Program-made: the position numbers and the translations under genes
Shown: positions 47,373 through 56,287 of the stretch, one piece after another
How positions within the stretch are numbered: the stretch's first letter is position 1
How the letters are laid out: each line of letters starts with the position of its first letter
Notes under the pieces: model-generated
Database searches by the model: none
Seen by the model: only the letters and a program-made list of their open reading frames with translations
What the model was told of the DNA's origin: nothing
Origin: Rhodospirillaceae bacterium
GTDB lineage: Bacteria > Pseudomonadota > Alphaproteobacteria > Thalassobaculales > Thalassobaculaceae
Length of the DNA: 64,000 nt
Assembly: GCA_018401495.1 (NCBI GenBank)
Contig: JAGYJX010000005.1
Coordinates: 248,001-312,000 of the forward strand
Direction: 5' to 3'

Positions 47373-48682
47373 ATGGAACCCACCGATTACGGCATCATCG
47401 GCATCATCGCGCTGACCGTGATGATCCTGCTCGGGGTGCGCATCTTCGTCGCCGCCGGCATCGTCGGGTTCTGCGGCCTGTGGGCGCTGCGCGGCTTCGA
47501 CGTGGCGGTCGGGGTCTCGGGCCACGTCCCGTTCTCCGACACCACCAATTACGCGCTGTCGGTGCTGCCGCTGTTCATCCTGATCGGGTTCCTCGCGCAC
47601 AACGCCGGCATCGTCCAGGGCGCCTACCGGTGCGCCCGCGCCTGGCTGGGCTGGATGCCGGGCGGTCTCGGCATCGCCACGGTGTTCGCCTCCGCCGGGT
47701 TCGCCGCGGTCTCCGGCGCCAGCACCGCCACCTCGGCGGTGTTCGCCCGCATCGCGATACCCGAGTTGCTTCGCGTACAAGTACGCCCCAGGTCTCGCCG
47801 CCGCGGTGGTCGCCGCCGGCGGCACCCTCGCCTCGCTGATCCCGCCGTCGGCGATCATGGTCGTGTACGGCATCATCACCGAGACCTCGGTCGGCCAGTT
47901 GCTGCTGGCCGGGTTCATCCCGGTGCGATTTCGGCCGCGCTGTACGCCGCCGTCATCCTGGTCCGCTTCAAGATGAACCCAGACCTCGGTCAGCCGATCA
48001 CCGGCATCTCGTGGTCGGAGCGGTTCAGCACCCTGCCCGAGGTGCTGCCGATCGTGCTGGTGATCGTCGCCGTCCTCGGCGGCATGTACACCGGCTGGGC
48101 GACCCCGACCGAGGTCGGGGCGCTGGGCGCCTTCATCATCTTCGTCGATGGCGCTGTTCAAACGGGTCGCTGTCGCCGTCCGGCCTGCTGCACTCGCTGC
48201 TGGAGACCGCCAAGCTCACGGTGATGATCTTCTCGATCATCTGGGGCGTGCTGATCTTCGTGCGCTTCCTCGCGTTCGCCGGCATCTCCTCGGCGTTTCA
48301 GGAATGGATCGTGGCGCTCGGCGTCTCGCCCTACCTGGTGCTGCTGTTCATCATCGTGCTGTACACCGTGCTCGGCATGTTCATGGACGGAATCGGCATG
48401 CTGCTGCTGACGCTGCCCGTCGTGTTCCCGGTGATGATGGCGCTCGGCTTCGACCCGATCTGGTTCGGCATCATCGTCGTCAAGATGGTGGAGGTCGGGC
48501 TGCTGACCCCGCCCGTCGGGCTGAACTGCTACGTTGTTCACGGGGTCAGACCGGATATTCCACTGCCGAAGATCTTCGGCGGCGTATGGCCGTTCGTGGT
48601 CGCCGACTTCGCCTGCATCGCCCTGTTCGTCGCGTTCCCGGGCATCGTCACCTTCCTGCCGAACCTGATGCTCAGCAACTGA
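47373..48682 (+). CDS. TRAP transporter large permease subunit (DctM family), four frameshifts
   Basis: A polytopic protein of about 436 residues after repair. The family pieces are continuous across the breaks: YALSVLPLFILIGFLAHNAG, VSGASTATSAVFARIAIPELLR, LASLIPPSAIMVVYGIITETS, GGMYTGWATPTEVGALGAFIIF and FMDGIGMLLLTLPVVFPVMMAL. The frame changes near 47772 (extra G, true ELLRYKYAPGLAAA), 47933 (missing G, true IPGAISAALYAA), 48150 (extra G before ATG, true FVMALFKR) and 48170 (extra base, true SLSPSGLLHSLLETAK). The start is the ATG at 47373. A terminator follows at 48711. Confidence 0.85.
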
Positions 48683-48710
48683 CGGCGGGAACCATCGTCG
48701 ACATGCGATA

Positions 48711-48740
48711 AACCCCGCCCGACTCGCGTCGGGCGGGGTT
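48711..48740. terminator. Strong bidirectional terminator between dctM and dxs
   Basis: AACCCCGCCCGAC pairs perfectly with GTCGGGCGGGGTT around the loop TCGC (13-bp stem). On the plus strand it is followed by CTTC; AACCCC on the other strand gives A residues before the stem. It sits 29 bases after dctM and 23 bases before the end of the convergent dxs gene, so it can serve both. Confidence 0.85.
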
Positions 48741-48762
48741 CTTCATTGCAGGATGTCGCTCT

Positions 48763-50703
48763 TCAACCGGCGCCGGGCAGCCGAAACCCGGCGCTGTCCG
48801 GAACCCGCTCGCCGCTCATCATCAACGCACCGATTGCGGTTGCGACAATGCCGTCGGCGTCCAGGCCGGCCTCGGCGTACTGGGCTTCCGGCTTGTCGTG
48901 GTCGATGAAGCGGTCCGGCAGGACCAGCGGCCGCACCACCAGGCCGCGGTCCAGCAGGCCCTCGGTCGCCAGCCAGTGCAGCACCTGCGACGAGAAGCCG
49001 CCGATCGAGCCCTCCTCGACCGTGATCAGCACGGCGTGCCCGGTCGCCAGCCGGCGCACCAGGTCGGTGTCGATCGGCTTGGCGAAGCGGGCGTCGGCGA
49101 CCGTGGTCGACAGCCCGCGCGCCGCCAGTTCGTCGGCTGCCAGCAGGCACTCCTGCAGCCGGCTGCCGAGCGACAGCAGCGCCACCGTCGTGCCTTCGCG
49201 CACCACCCGGCCGCGGCCGATCTCCAGCGGCCGGCCGCGCGCCGGCAGCTCGATCCCGATGCCCTCGCCGCGCGGGTAGCGCACCGCACTCGGCCGGTCG
49301 TCGATGGCGGCGGCGGTCGCCACCATGTGCATCAGCTCGGCCTCGTCCGACGGCGCCATGATCACGAACCCCGGCAGGCAGCCGAGATAGGCGAGGTCGA
49401 AGGACCCGGCGTGGGTCGCGCCGTCGGCGCCGACCAGCCCGGCGCGGTCGATCGCGAACCGCACCGGCAGGCTCTGGATCGCCACGTCGTGCACGACCTG
49501 GTCGTAGCCGCGCTGCAGGAAGGTCGAGTAGATCGCCGCGAACGGCTTCATGCCCTCGGCCGCCATCCCGGCCGCGAACGTCACGGCGTGCTGCTCGGCG
49601 ATCCCGACGTCGAAGCTGCGCTCCGGGAACCGCTCGGCGAACCGGTCGAGCCCGGTCCCCGCCGGCATCGCCGCGGTCACCGCCACCACCCGGTCGTCGG
49701 CCTCCGCCTCGGCGATCAGGCTGTCGGCGAACACCCGCGTGTAGGACGGCGCGTTCGCCTTCGGCTTGGCCTGGGCGCCGGTCACCACGTCGAACTTGGC
49801 GACCGCGTGGTACTTGTCGGCGCTGGCCTCGGCGAACGGATGGCCGCGCCCCTTCTCGGTCACCACGTGCAGCAGCACCGGGCCGTGTCGCCGCCCACGC
49901 AGTTTCTCGAGGATCGGGACGATGTGGTCGAGGTTATGGCCGTCGACCGGGCCCACGTAGAAGAAGCCCAGCTCCTCGAACAGCGTGCCGCCGGTCACCA
50001 GGCCGCGCGCGAACTCCTCGGCCCTCTGTGCCGTGCGCTCGATGGACTTCGGGAATCGCTTCGCCACCTGCTTGGCCAGTTCGCGCAGCGAGCAGTAGGA
50101 GCGCGACGACACGATCTGCGAGAGGTACGCGCTCATGGCGCCGACCGCCGGGGCGATCGACATGTCGTTGTCGTTCAGGATCACCAGCATCCGGCTGTCC
50201 GAGGCGCCGGCGTTGTTCATCGCCTCGTAGGCCATGCCGGCGCTCATCGAGCCGTCGCCGATCACCGCGATCACGTCGAAGCCGTCACCCTTGAGGTCCC
50301 GGGCCGTGGCGATCCCGAGCCCGGCCGAGATCGAGGTCGAGCAGTGCGCCGCCCCGAACGGGTCGTACTCGCTCTCCGAGCGCCGGGTGAAACCGCTGAG
50401 CCCGCCGCCCTGGCGGAGCGTGCGAATGCGGTCGCGCCGACCGGTCAGGATCTTGTGCGGGTAGGCCTGATGGCCGACATCCCAGATCAACTTGTCGCGC
50501 GGCGTGTCGAACACATGGTGCAGCGCCACCGTCAACTCGACCACCCCGAGCCCGGCGCCGAGATGACCGCCGGTCACCGACACCGCGTCGATGGTCTCGC
50601 GCCGGAGCTCGTCGGCGACCTGCTTGAGCTGGGCAAGGCTCAGGCTCCGCAGATCGCCGGGCAGCGTCAGGCTGTCCAGCAGCGGGGTTCTCGACTCGGC
50701 CAT
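48763..50703 (-). CDS. dxs: 1-deoxy-D-xylulose-5-phosphate synthase
   Basis: A 646-residue thiamin-diphosphate enzyme that condenses pyruvate and glyceraldehyde-3-phosphate, the first step of the non-mevalonate isoprenoid path. It shows [21 protein letters not shown] (His47), the [21 protein letters not shown]-Mg loop, [17 protein letters not shown], and [17 protein letters not shown] (Glu). The length and start match the family. It is downstream of a small membrane gene and bchP in the same direction, so it is part of the photosynthesis operon, where it feeds carotenoid and bacteriochlorophyll tail synthesis. Rhodobacter clusters keep idi in a similar position; here dxs takes that role. The large plus-strand open frame opposite it is an artefact of high GC. 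Confidence 0.97.
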   Translation of the reverse strand: MAESRTPLLDSLTLPGDLRSLSLAQLKQVADELRRETIDAVSVTGGHLGAGLGVVELTVALHHVFDTPRDKLIWDVGHQAYPHKILTGRRDRIRTLRQGGGLSGFTRRSESEYDPFGAAHCSTSISAGLGIATARDLKGDGFDVIAVIGDGSMSAGMAYEAMNNAGASDSRMLVILNDNDMSIAPAVGAMSAYLSQIVSSRSYCSLRELAKQVAKRFPKSIERTAQRAEEFARGLVTGGTLFEELGFFYVGPVDGHNLDHIVPILEKLRGRRHGPVLLHVVTEKGRGHPFAEASADKYHAVAKFDVVTGAQAKPKANAPSYTRVFADSLIAEAEADDRVVAVTAAMPAGTGLDRFAERFPERSFDVGIAEQHAVTFAAGMAAEGMKPFAAIYSTFLQRGYDQVVHDVAIQSLPVRFAIDRAGLVGADGATHAGSFDLAYLGCLPGFVIMAPSDEAELMHMVATAAAIDDRPSAVRYPRGEGIGIELPARGRPLEIGRGRVVREGTTVALLSLGSRLQECLLAADELAARGLSTTVADARFAKPIDTDLVRRLATGHAVLITVEEGSIGGFSSQVLHWLATEGLLDRGLVVRPLVLPDRFIDHDKPEAQYAEAGLDADGIVATAIGALMMSGERVPDSAGFRLPGAG

Positions 50704-50760
50704 GTGGCCCTCCTTGGTTGCGCTCGACGCCCCCCGGACGCCGGCGAGGTGGTCCCTATG

Positions 50761-51036
50761 TCATCCGTCGGCGCGCCACCGCCCCTTCAGTTCCAGCAGA
50801 TGCACGGTGAACGCCAGCGCAAGAAACCCCGCGCTCCAGGGCCAAGCGGCGCCGAGCGTGGTGGCCCTGAACGCAGCGACCAGGCACCCACCCGACAGCA
50901 GAAATGGAAGCGTGTCGCCGGGAGGCAGCCCTCGCCCGGCGCGAAACCACAGGGCCGAGAGCGCGATGGCCTCGATCACCAGAACCGCCAGGACCACGTC
51001 GAACACCCGGCCGCTCGCGAACAGGTCACCGATCAT
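50761..51036 (-). CDS. Small membrane protein of the photosynthesis cluster, unknown function
   Basis: A 91-residue protein with three hydrophobic segments: residues about 15-33 (VVLAVLVIEAIALSALWF), 44-62 (LPFLLSGGCLVAAFRATTL) and 66-83 (WPWSAGFLALAFTVHLLEL). It ends with a basic tail, KGRWRADG. The start is ATG 51036 because GGGGAG lies 7 bases before it. It lies 57 bases before dxs and 37 bases after bchP in the same direction, so it is cotranscribed with both. I recall similar small membrane proteins near bchP in other clusters, but cannot name one. Function not known. Confidence 0.65.
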   Translation of the reverse strand: MIGDLFASGRVFDVVLAVLVIEAIALSALWFRAGRGLPPGDTLPFLLSGGCLVAAFRATTLGAAWPWSAGFLALAFTVHLLELKGRWRADG

Positions 51037-51073
51037 CGCGCGGCTCCCCACCCACAGCGGCGCAGGCCGGTTC

Positions 51074-52270
51074 TCACGTAACCCTCGCCAGTCCGAGCAG
51101 GTGGGCGAGGTCCTTGAAGAAGATGCGAACGTGGGCGAGCGGATCGGCTTTGACCAGTTCCTTGTTCATGTACGCCTGCCACGTCAGGCGCTGAACGTCA
51201 GGGTCGCCGCACATCTTCACGAAACGCTCGCGCCGACGGTCGTTCTTGTACCAGAACGACTGCATGATCCCGAGGATCAGGAAGACCCGGCCATGCAGCC
51301 GCATGAACGACCGACGGGCACCACCGAGCTCGGCCGCGTTGCCGGTCTCCAGGAAGCGGGCCGCAGCCTCGGCCGCCAAGCGACCGCCGAGCATGGCGTA
51401 GTAGATGCCCTCGCCGGATGCCGGCGCGACTGTCCCGGCTGCGTCGCCGGCCAGCACCACGTCTCGGCCATTATCCCAACGCTTCAGGGGCTTGAGTGGG
51501 ATCGGCGCACCCTCTCGACGGATTGTCCGGGCACCGGCCAGTCCGGCGCGGGACCGCAGGGCGGCGGTCGCGGTGCGCAGGCCGAACCCCTTCTGCATAC
51601 TGCCGGTACCGACGCTCGCCGTGCTGCCGTGCGGGAAGATCCAGGCGTAGAAATCCGGCGACAGTCCGCCCTCGTAGTAGACGTCGCAGCGCTCGCCGTC
51701 GAAGCCGCTGCCCGGCTGATCGTCGAAGCTGACGATCTCGTGGTAGGCAAAGACGCACTTCACGTTGCCGCCCCCTGGGACCTCGTCGCGGGCCACACGG
51801 GAGCGCGCGCCGTCGGCGCCGACAACCACCCGGGCGTCGATCGTCCGTTCAGCCTCGCCGTCACCCGCCGGCCGGAAGTGCACCGTCGCGGTGCCGTCGC
51901 CGCGCCGGCTGATCCGTTCGTAGGTCCCGGTGTAACGGACCGCGCCCGCGCGCTCGGCGCGGGCCCGCAGTGCCTCGTCGAACACTTCGCGGTCGACCAT
52001 TCCGACGAAGCCGCCATCGATCGGCATGTCCACGACCCTGGCCGAGGGCGCGATGATGCGGGCGGTGCGAACCTTGGCGACCACCAGATCGTCCGGGATC
52101 GAGAAGTCCCGCAGCAGTCTCGGGGGGATCGCCCCGCCGCACGGCTTGATGCGCCCCGCCTTGTCGAGCAGCGCCACCGACCACCCGGCGCGGGACAGGT
52201 CGTCCGCGGCTGTCGCTCCGCAGGGGCCGCCCCCGATAACCACAGCGTCGTACACCGTCCGGTCGGTCAT
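51074..52270 (-). CDS. bchP: Geranylgeranyl reductase of bacteriochlorophyll synthesis
   Basis: A 398-residue FAD-dependent, NADPH-using enzyme that reduces the geranylgeranyl tail of bacteriochlorophyll to phytyl in three steps. The FAD fingerprint is VIGGGPCGATAADDLSRAG near residue 10. Then come DKAGRIKPCGGAIPPRLLRDFSIP, DGARSRVAR and GDAAGTVAPASGEGIYYAM, all typical of BchP/ChlP. The C-terminal NKELVKADPLAHVRIFFKDL is characteristic too. The start ATG 52270 has GGAGAA 7 bases upstream. It follows the PucC-like gene and bchG, the known bchG-orf428-bchP order. Confidence 0.95.
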   Translation of the reverse strand: MTDRTVYDAVVIGGGPCGATAADDLSRAGWSVALLDKAGRIKPCGGAIPPRLLRDFSIPDDLVVAKVRTARIIAPSARVVDMPIDGGFVGMVDREVFDEALRARAERAGAVRYTGTYERISRRGDGTATVHFRPAGDGEAERTIDARVVVGADGARSRVARDEVPGGGNVKCVFAYHEIVSFDDQPGSGFDGERCDVYYEGGLSPDFYAWIFPHGSTASVGTGSMQKGFGLRTATAALRSRAGLAGARTIRREGAPIPLKPLKRWDNGRDVVLAGDAAGTVAPASGEGIYYAMLGGRLAAEAAARFLETGNAAELGGARRSFMRLHGRVFLILGIMQSFWYKNDRRRERFVKMCGDPDVQRLTWQAYMNKELVKADPLAHVRIFFKDLAHLLGLARVT

Positions 52271-52280
52271 CACCGTTCTC

Positions 52281-53642
52281 CTACCGCGCCACACCGGCAA
52301 TCACGCCGTCGCCGAGCGTCGTTACACCCATCCGCCGGGCGTCGCCCGCGGCGTCCAATGTCCGTCCGTCACGGCCGACCCGCCACGCCAGCACCGCCGA
52401 CGCCACGAACAGAAGCGCCTCGGCGCCGAACACGAGGCCGTAGGCGGCGGGAGCCGAGCCCAGCAACGCCCGGCCGATATCGACGGCGACCGTGGCGGCG
52501 AACCCACCAAGCCCGAAGGCGATCGCCTGGGCCGCCCCGAAAAGGCCCATGCGGGTGCCTTCCCGGGACCCCTTGCCGCTGGCGGCGAGCGTCATCATCG
52601 AGCCGATCGCGGCCACCGCGAACGCGCCGTTGCCGAGGCCGAGAACGAACACGTTGACACGCAGCGGCCACCATGCCGCCGCCTCGCCGCCGAACGTCAG
52701 GCCGAGCAGCGCCGCCGCCGACAGCAGGCAGCCTGCCACCACCCACGAGCCCATGGCGCCGATGCGCAGTCCGCCGAGGGCGGTGCACACCGCGCCGACC
52801 AGAACCATGCCGGCGAACACGCCACCGTGGTGCACTCCGGAGAGCGCCGTCGACTGACCCAGCGAATAGCCGAACACCAGCCCAGCGTAGGGCTCGAGGA
52901 TCAGGTCCTGACCGCTGTAAGCCAGCATCGACACGAACACGAAGATCGCGAACCGTCGCGACGGCGACTCCCGCCAGACCTCCCCGAGCGCCGTCCGGAA
53001 GCTCGGCCTCGGCGCCGACAGCATCACCGCCGGGACTGGCGCGGAGCGCGGCTCCAGCCCCCAAACCGCAGCCACGGTCACAGCCAACGCCAACGCCCCG
53101 ACGCCGGAAGTCACCAGGATAAGTCGCTCCGGCGAATACGGGTCGAGCAGCGCGCCCGCGGTCCCCGCGGTAACCGCGAACCCGGCAATCATCATCAGCC
53201 ATACGATGGTTGCGGCCGCCGGCCTGCGACCGGGGGCGACGTGGGTCGCGAGCAGCACCAGCAAGGATGTTCCGGAGGCGCCCACGCCGACGCCGATCAC
53301 CAGGAACGCCAGGACCGCCGCGACAGTACCCGCCAGCGGCGCCGTCGCCATCCAGGCGGTCGCGGCGGCTGCCGCGGTACCGCCCAGCGCGAGCGTCGCC
53401 ATGCCCCCGATGATCCAGGGTGTCCGGCGCCCGCCCATGTCGGAACCGTAGCCCCAACGTGGCCGCAGTGTCTGAACGGCGTAGTGAACGGCGACCAGCG
53501 CCCCCGGCAGCATGGCCGGCAGGGCGAGCTCGACGACCATCACCCTGTTCAGCGTCGATGTGGTCAGGACGACGATCGCGCCGAGGCCGGTCTGTACCAG
53601 GCCAACACGCAGGATCCCGAGCCAGCCGATCGATCCAGCCAT
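52281..53642 (-). CDS. PucC/LhaA-family MFS protein (ORF428-type)
   Basis: A 453-residue membrane protein with twelve helices, of the BCD/PucC family. This family acts in bacteriochlorophyll delivery or light-harvesting complex assembly; the copy between bchG and bchP is called ORF428 in Rhodobacter. The opening GLVQTGLGAIVVLTTSTLNRVMVVELALPA and the loop VHYAVQTLRPRWGYGSDMGGRRTPWI are diagnostic, as is DLILEPYAGLVFGYSLGQSTALSG. It lies 2 bases from bchG and 10 from bchP, so all three form one operon. Confidence 0.92.
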   Translation of the reverse strand: MAGSIGWLGILRVGLVQTGLGAIVVLTTSTLNRVMVVELALPAMLPGALVAVHYAVQTLRPRWGYGSDMGGRRTPWIIGGMATLALGGTAAAAATAWMATAPLAGTVAAVLAFLVIGVGVGASGTSLLVLLATHVAPGRRPAAATIVWLMMIAGFAVTAGTAGALLDPYSPERLILVTSGVGALALAVTVAAVWGLEPRSAPVPAVMLSAPRPSFRTALGEVWRESPSRRFAIFVFVSMLAYSGQDLILEPYAGLVFGYSLGQSTALSGVHHGGVFAGMVLVGAVCTALGGLRIGAMGSWVVAGCLLSAAALLGLTFGGEAAAWWPLRVNVFVLGLGNGAFAVAAIGSMMTLAASGKGSREGTRMGLFGAAQAIAFGLGGFAATVAVDIGRALLGSAPAAYGLVFGAEALLFVASAVLAWRVGRDGRTLDAAGDARRMGVTTLGDGVIAGVAR

Positions 53643-53644
53643 CC

Positions 53645-54556
53645 TCAGCCTCCCACCCCGGCACGCACCGCGAAGGCGCTGACCAGCATCCCGACAACGT
53701 AGAGCGTGGTTCCGGTCGCGTTGTACCAGGAGGCATGCCGGCGCGGATCACCGAGCAAACGCGCCATCAGCGCGAACTGGACCAGCAGCAGCAGCGCAAT
53801 CGCCGCGGCGTGCAACGGCTTCCCCCATTCAACCAGCAGGGCGATGACGGCGACCTGGGGCAACGCCATGACCACGCAGGCGAGCCGGGCCGCACCGGCG
53901 ACGCCGAGATGAACCGGCAGCGACCTCAGGCCCATCTGGCGGTCGCCCTCGACCGATTTGAAGTCGTTCAGGGTCATGATTCCGAAGGCGCCGACGCTGT
54001 ACAGGCCGGCGAGGATCAGGACAGGGGTTGCCGGCAGGCCGCCGGCCAGGGCCGCGGCACCGGTGAACCATGGCAAGCCTTCGTAGGAGGCACCGACCGC
54101 GGCGCAACCGAGCCAGCCATCGCGCTTCAGACGGATTGGCGGAGCGCTGTAGATCCAGGCGAGCACGAGGCCGACGATCGCCGCCCCGAGCACCCATGGT
54201 CCGAGCATCGCCGCCACCACCAGCGACACCGCAGACCACACGATGCCGATGTACAAGCCCCAGCGTCCCGGGATCCGCCCGGAGGGGATCGGCCGGTTGG
54301 GTTCGTTGATGGCGTCGACGTGACGGTCATACCAGTCGTTGACCGCCTGGCTGGTCCCGCACACCAGAGGGCCGGCCAGGAGCACGCCGAGAACCAGGGC
54401 CACGCCGTCGTCCAGGGGATTTATCCCTGACGACACCACCCCGCACAGGAAGGCCCACATCGGGGCGAACCAGGTGATCGGCTTCAGGAGCTCCAGCACC
54501 GCGGACGGAGCGGGAAAGCGGGAAATCGTTGCGGGCGTTGCATCCGAATGTGACAT
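53645..54556 (-). CDS. bchG: Bacteriochlorophyll synthase (polyprenyltransferase)
   Basis: A 303-residue membrane enzyme that esterifies bacteriochlorophyllide a with geranylgeranyl diphosphate. The Mg-diphosphate motif is NDWYDRHVDAINEPNRPIPSG at residues 73-93. The second Asp-rich motif is LNDFKSVEGDRQMG near residue 200. VLELLKPITWFAPMWAFLCGVVSSG at the N-terminus is conserved in BchG/ChlG. About seven to nine helices are present. A pair of PpsR-type sites lies directly upstream. Only about 9 bases separate a -10-like TATACC (minus strand) from the ATG, so the message could be almost leaderless. Confidence 0.96.
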   Translation of the reverse strand: MSHSDATPATISRFPAPSAVLELLKPITWFAPMWAFLCGVVSSGINPLDDGVALVLGVLLAGPLVCGTSQAVNDWYDRHVDAINEPNRPIPSGRIPGRWGLYIGIVWSAVSLVVAAMLGPWVLGAAIVGLVLAWIYSAPPIRLKRDGWLGCAAVGASYEGLPWFTGAAALAGGLPATPVLILAGLYSVGAFGIMTLNDFKSVEGDRQMGLRSLPVHLGVAGAARLACVVMALPQVAVIALLVEWGKPLHAAAIALLLLVQFALMARLLGDPRRHASWYNATGTTLYVVGMLVSAFAVRAGVGG

Positions 54557-54559
54557 GGC

Positions 54560-54603
54560 TGAACGGTATATTGGACACTTTTATGTGTCAATCTACCTTG
54601 ACA
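54560..54603. promoter_or_regulatory. Tandem PpsR/CrtJ-type operator and promoter of bchG
   Basis: TGTCA-N8-TGACA at 54586-54603 is a perfect PpsR palindrome (consensus TGT-N12-ACA). A weaker copy, TGA-N12-ACA at 54560-54577, lies exactly 8 bases away, the spacing used for cooperative CrtJ/PpsR binding. On the minus strand the strong site contains TTGACA (a -35 box), and TATACC lies 15 bases later under the weak site. Binding would therefore cover the promoter. Confidence 0.7.
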
Positions 54604-54753
54604 GCCGTTCCAGCGATCGCGCCGAACACGATCTGCCTCCACGGGCCGCGAGGATCTCCCACGCGACGCGCTCTTCAGATCAATCTGACCTTTAAGCAAA
54701 TACGTCGGTGCGGCCGCCGATGTACGGCAGCGTTCCCCAGCCGGCGCTCGCCC

Positions 54754-56229
54754 CTATCGATCGTCAAGCGAGTCGAGATCGCCGAGCCCGTAGCGGTGCA
54801 GCTTGGAGTACAGGCTCTGCCGGCTCAGCCCCAGCATCTCGGCGGCAGACGCGCGGTTGTCACCCGTCAGCTTGAGCGCCGTCTCGATGCAGAGACGCTC
54901 GATGACATCGGTGGTTTCCCGGACCAGGTCCTTCAGCGACACCCGACCGACCAGTTCGGTCAGTTGGCTGCCGCTGCGCGGCAGGTCCTGAGTGTCGATA
55001 CCCAGCCCCTCGAGGCGGCGCCGCACGGGTCGGATCGCGAAGCCCATGCACGGCGTGTCCCCGCCGCTGACGGCGACAGCCGATACCTCGACGTTCTCCT
55101 GCGACCCGTACTCTCCGTTCACCACGGTGGAAAACTGCCGCATCGAGCGCTGCTTGCGAAGATTCGCCGCCAGAACGTTCACATCGACCGCGCGCCCGAC
55201 CCAGCGGCTGAGCGGTTCGCCCAGAGACTGCTCTTCGGTCGCCAGCTGGGCGAGTTCGAGAAACGCCGAATTGACCGCCAGGATCCTCAGATCCATGTCG
55301 GTTACGACAAAACCGTCAGGAATCTGTTCAAGCACCCGAAGAAGCGACGCGCGGGCGGAGTTGTCGTGCTCCTTCGCCCCCAGGCCCTCGGCCTGGGAAA
55401 TTCGCACCAGGAAATGCCCATCGTTGTCCTGTCGGAACAGCGAGGCTCCGACGAACACCTTGCCGTCGGCCGCCGCGATGCGAGCCGGGACCTCGTCGCC
55501 CCGGCCGGTGGCGCGAACAGCCGCCAGCAAGGTGCTGAGTTCATCACGGCATTCCGGCGCGAAGACCTCAAACAGCGACCGGCCGGTCAAGGTCTTGGCG
55601 TCCATGTTCAGCAGCCGGGCCGCCGCCGGATTGGCTTCGGCGATCCGCCGGCTGGGGGCGTGGACGATAAGAACGGCCTCTGACGCGACCTGGAACAGCA
55701 GCCGGTAGCGTGTCTCAGCGTGCCGAAGCTTCGAATACTCGCGCTCCATGGCGGTCTGCGCTTCGATGAGGCGCTGCTGCAGTTCGGCCATCGCGCTCAG
55801 GTCGCGGCCCAGAACGAGAATGCGATCATCGCCCATCTTGAGCGCGGCGTACCGTACCGGGAGATCCACCCCTGCCGGCGAAGGATGGTTGACTTGTCGC
55901 CAACGCGTCGAGGCGCTCGTCGACACTTCCGTGAGCAATTCCGTGATCTTGTCGCGACTCTCGACCGTTACGGTCTCGATCCAGGGGCGTCCGATGCAGA
56001 CGTCGAACACCTCTCCCGCCAAGTCGCCGCTGCTGAACGCGATGTCGCGGATCACGCCGTCACGATCGAGGATCATCGCGACATCTGCCGCCATCCCGAT
56101 GGCCATCGCGGCCACGTCCGCGTCCAAGTCGCCAAGTGACTTGCGCGGTGTTTTGAAGGGATTCAACACCTCGACCAAACTCGGTAGGTTCTTGAAAGCC
56201 AGCGATTCGCTCACACTGTTCTCCAGCAC
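54754..56229 (-). CDS. ppsR: Photosynthesis transcriptional repressor PpsR/CrtJ
   Basis: A 491-residue redox- and light-responsive regulator. Its parts are an N-terminal PAS-like region (residues about 35-150), a Q-linker helix (LQQRLIEAQTAMEREY), two PAS domains (about 175-285 and 305-415) and a Fis-type HTH (ASAAEMLGLSRQSLYSKLHRYGL). Cys447 in ERLCIETALKL matches the conserved Cys of the HTH region that carries redox control in PpsR. Other Cys residues occur in FDVCIGRPW and FAPECRDEL. PpsR binds TGT-N12-ACA sites, two of which lie upstream of bchG and bchF. It lies 59 bases after aerR. A 197-base gap with those sites separates it from bchG. Confidence 0.95.
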   Translation of the reverse strand: MLENSVSESLAFKNLPSLVEVLNPFKTPRKSLGDLDADVAAMAIGMAADVAMILDRDGVIRDIAFSSGDLAGEVFDVCIGRPWIETVTVESRDKITELLTEVSTSASTRWRQVNHPSPAGVDLPVRYAALKMGDDRILVLGRDLSAMAELQQRLIEAQTAMEREYSKLRHAETRYRLLFQVASEAVLIVHAPSRRIAEANPAAARLLNMDAKTLTGRSLFEVFAPECRDELSTLLAAVRATGRGDEVPARIAAADGKVFVGASLFRQDNDGHFLVRISQAEGLGAKEHDNSARASLLRVLEQIPDGFVVTDMDLRILAVNSAFLELAQLATEEQSLGEPLSRWVGRAVDVNVLAANLRKQRSMRQFSTVVNGEYGSQENVEVSAVAVSGGDTPCMGFAIRPVRRRLEGLGIDTQDLPRSGSQLTELVGRVSLKDLVRETTDVIERLCIETALKLTGDNRASAAEMLGLSRQSLYSKLHRYGLGDLDSLDDR

Positions 56230-56287
56230 GCCGCAGCCCGGTGGCTCCAGTAGTGGAGTCCACAGCCCCCAAGAACGGACCGGGTCG

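Noticed and set aside
48898..51081. A 727-residue open frame opposite dxs
   Set aside because: It is the complement of strongly conserved dxs; low-complexity His/Arg/Asp-rich text without any motif is typical of high-GC antisense frames.
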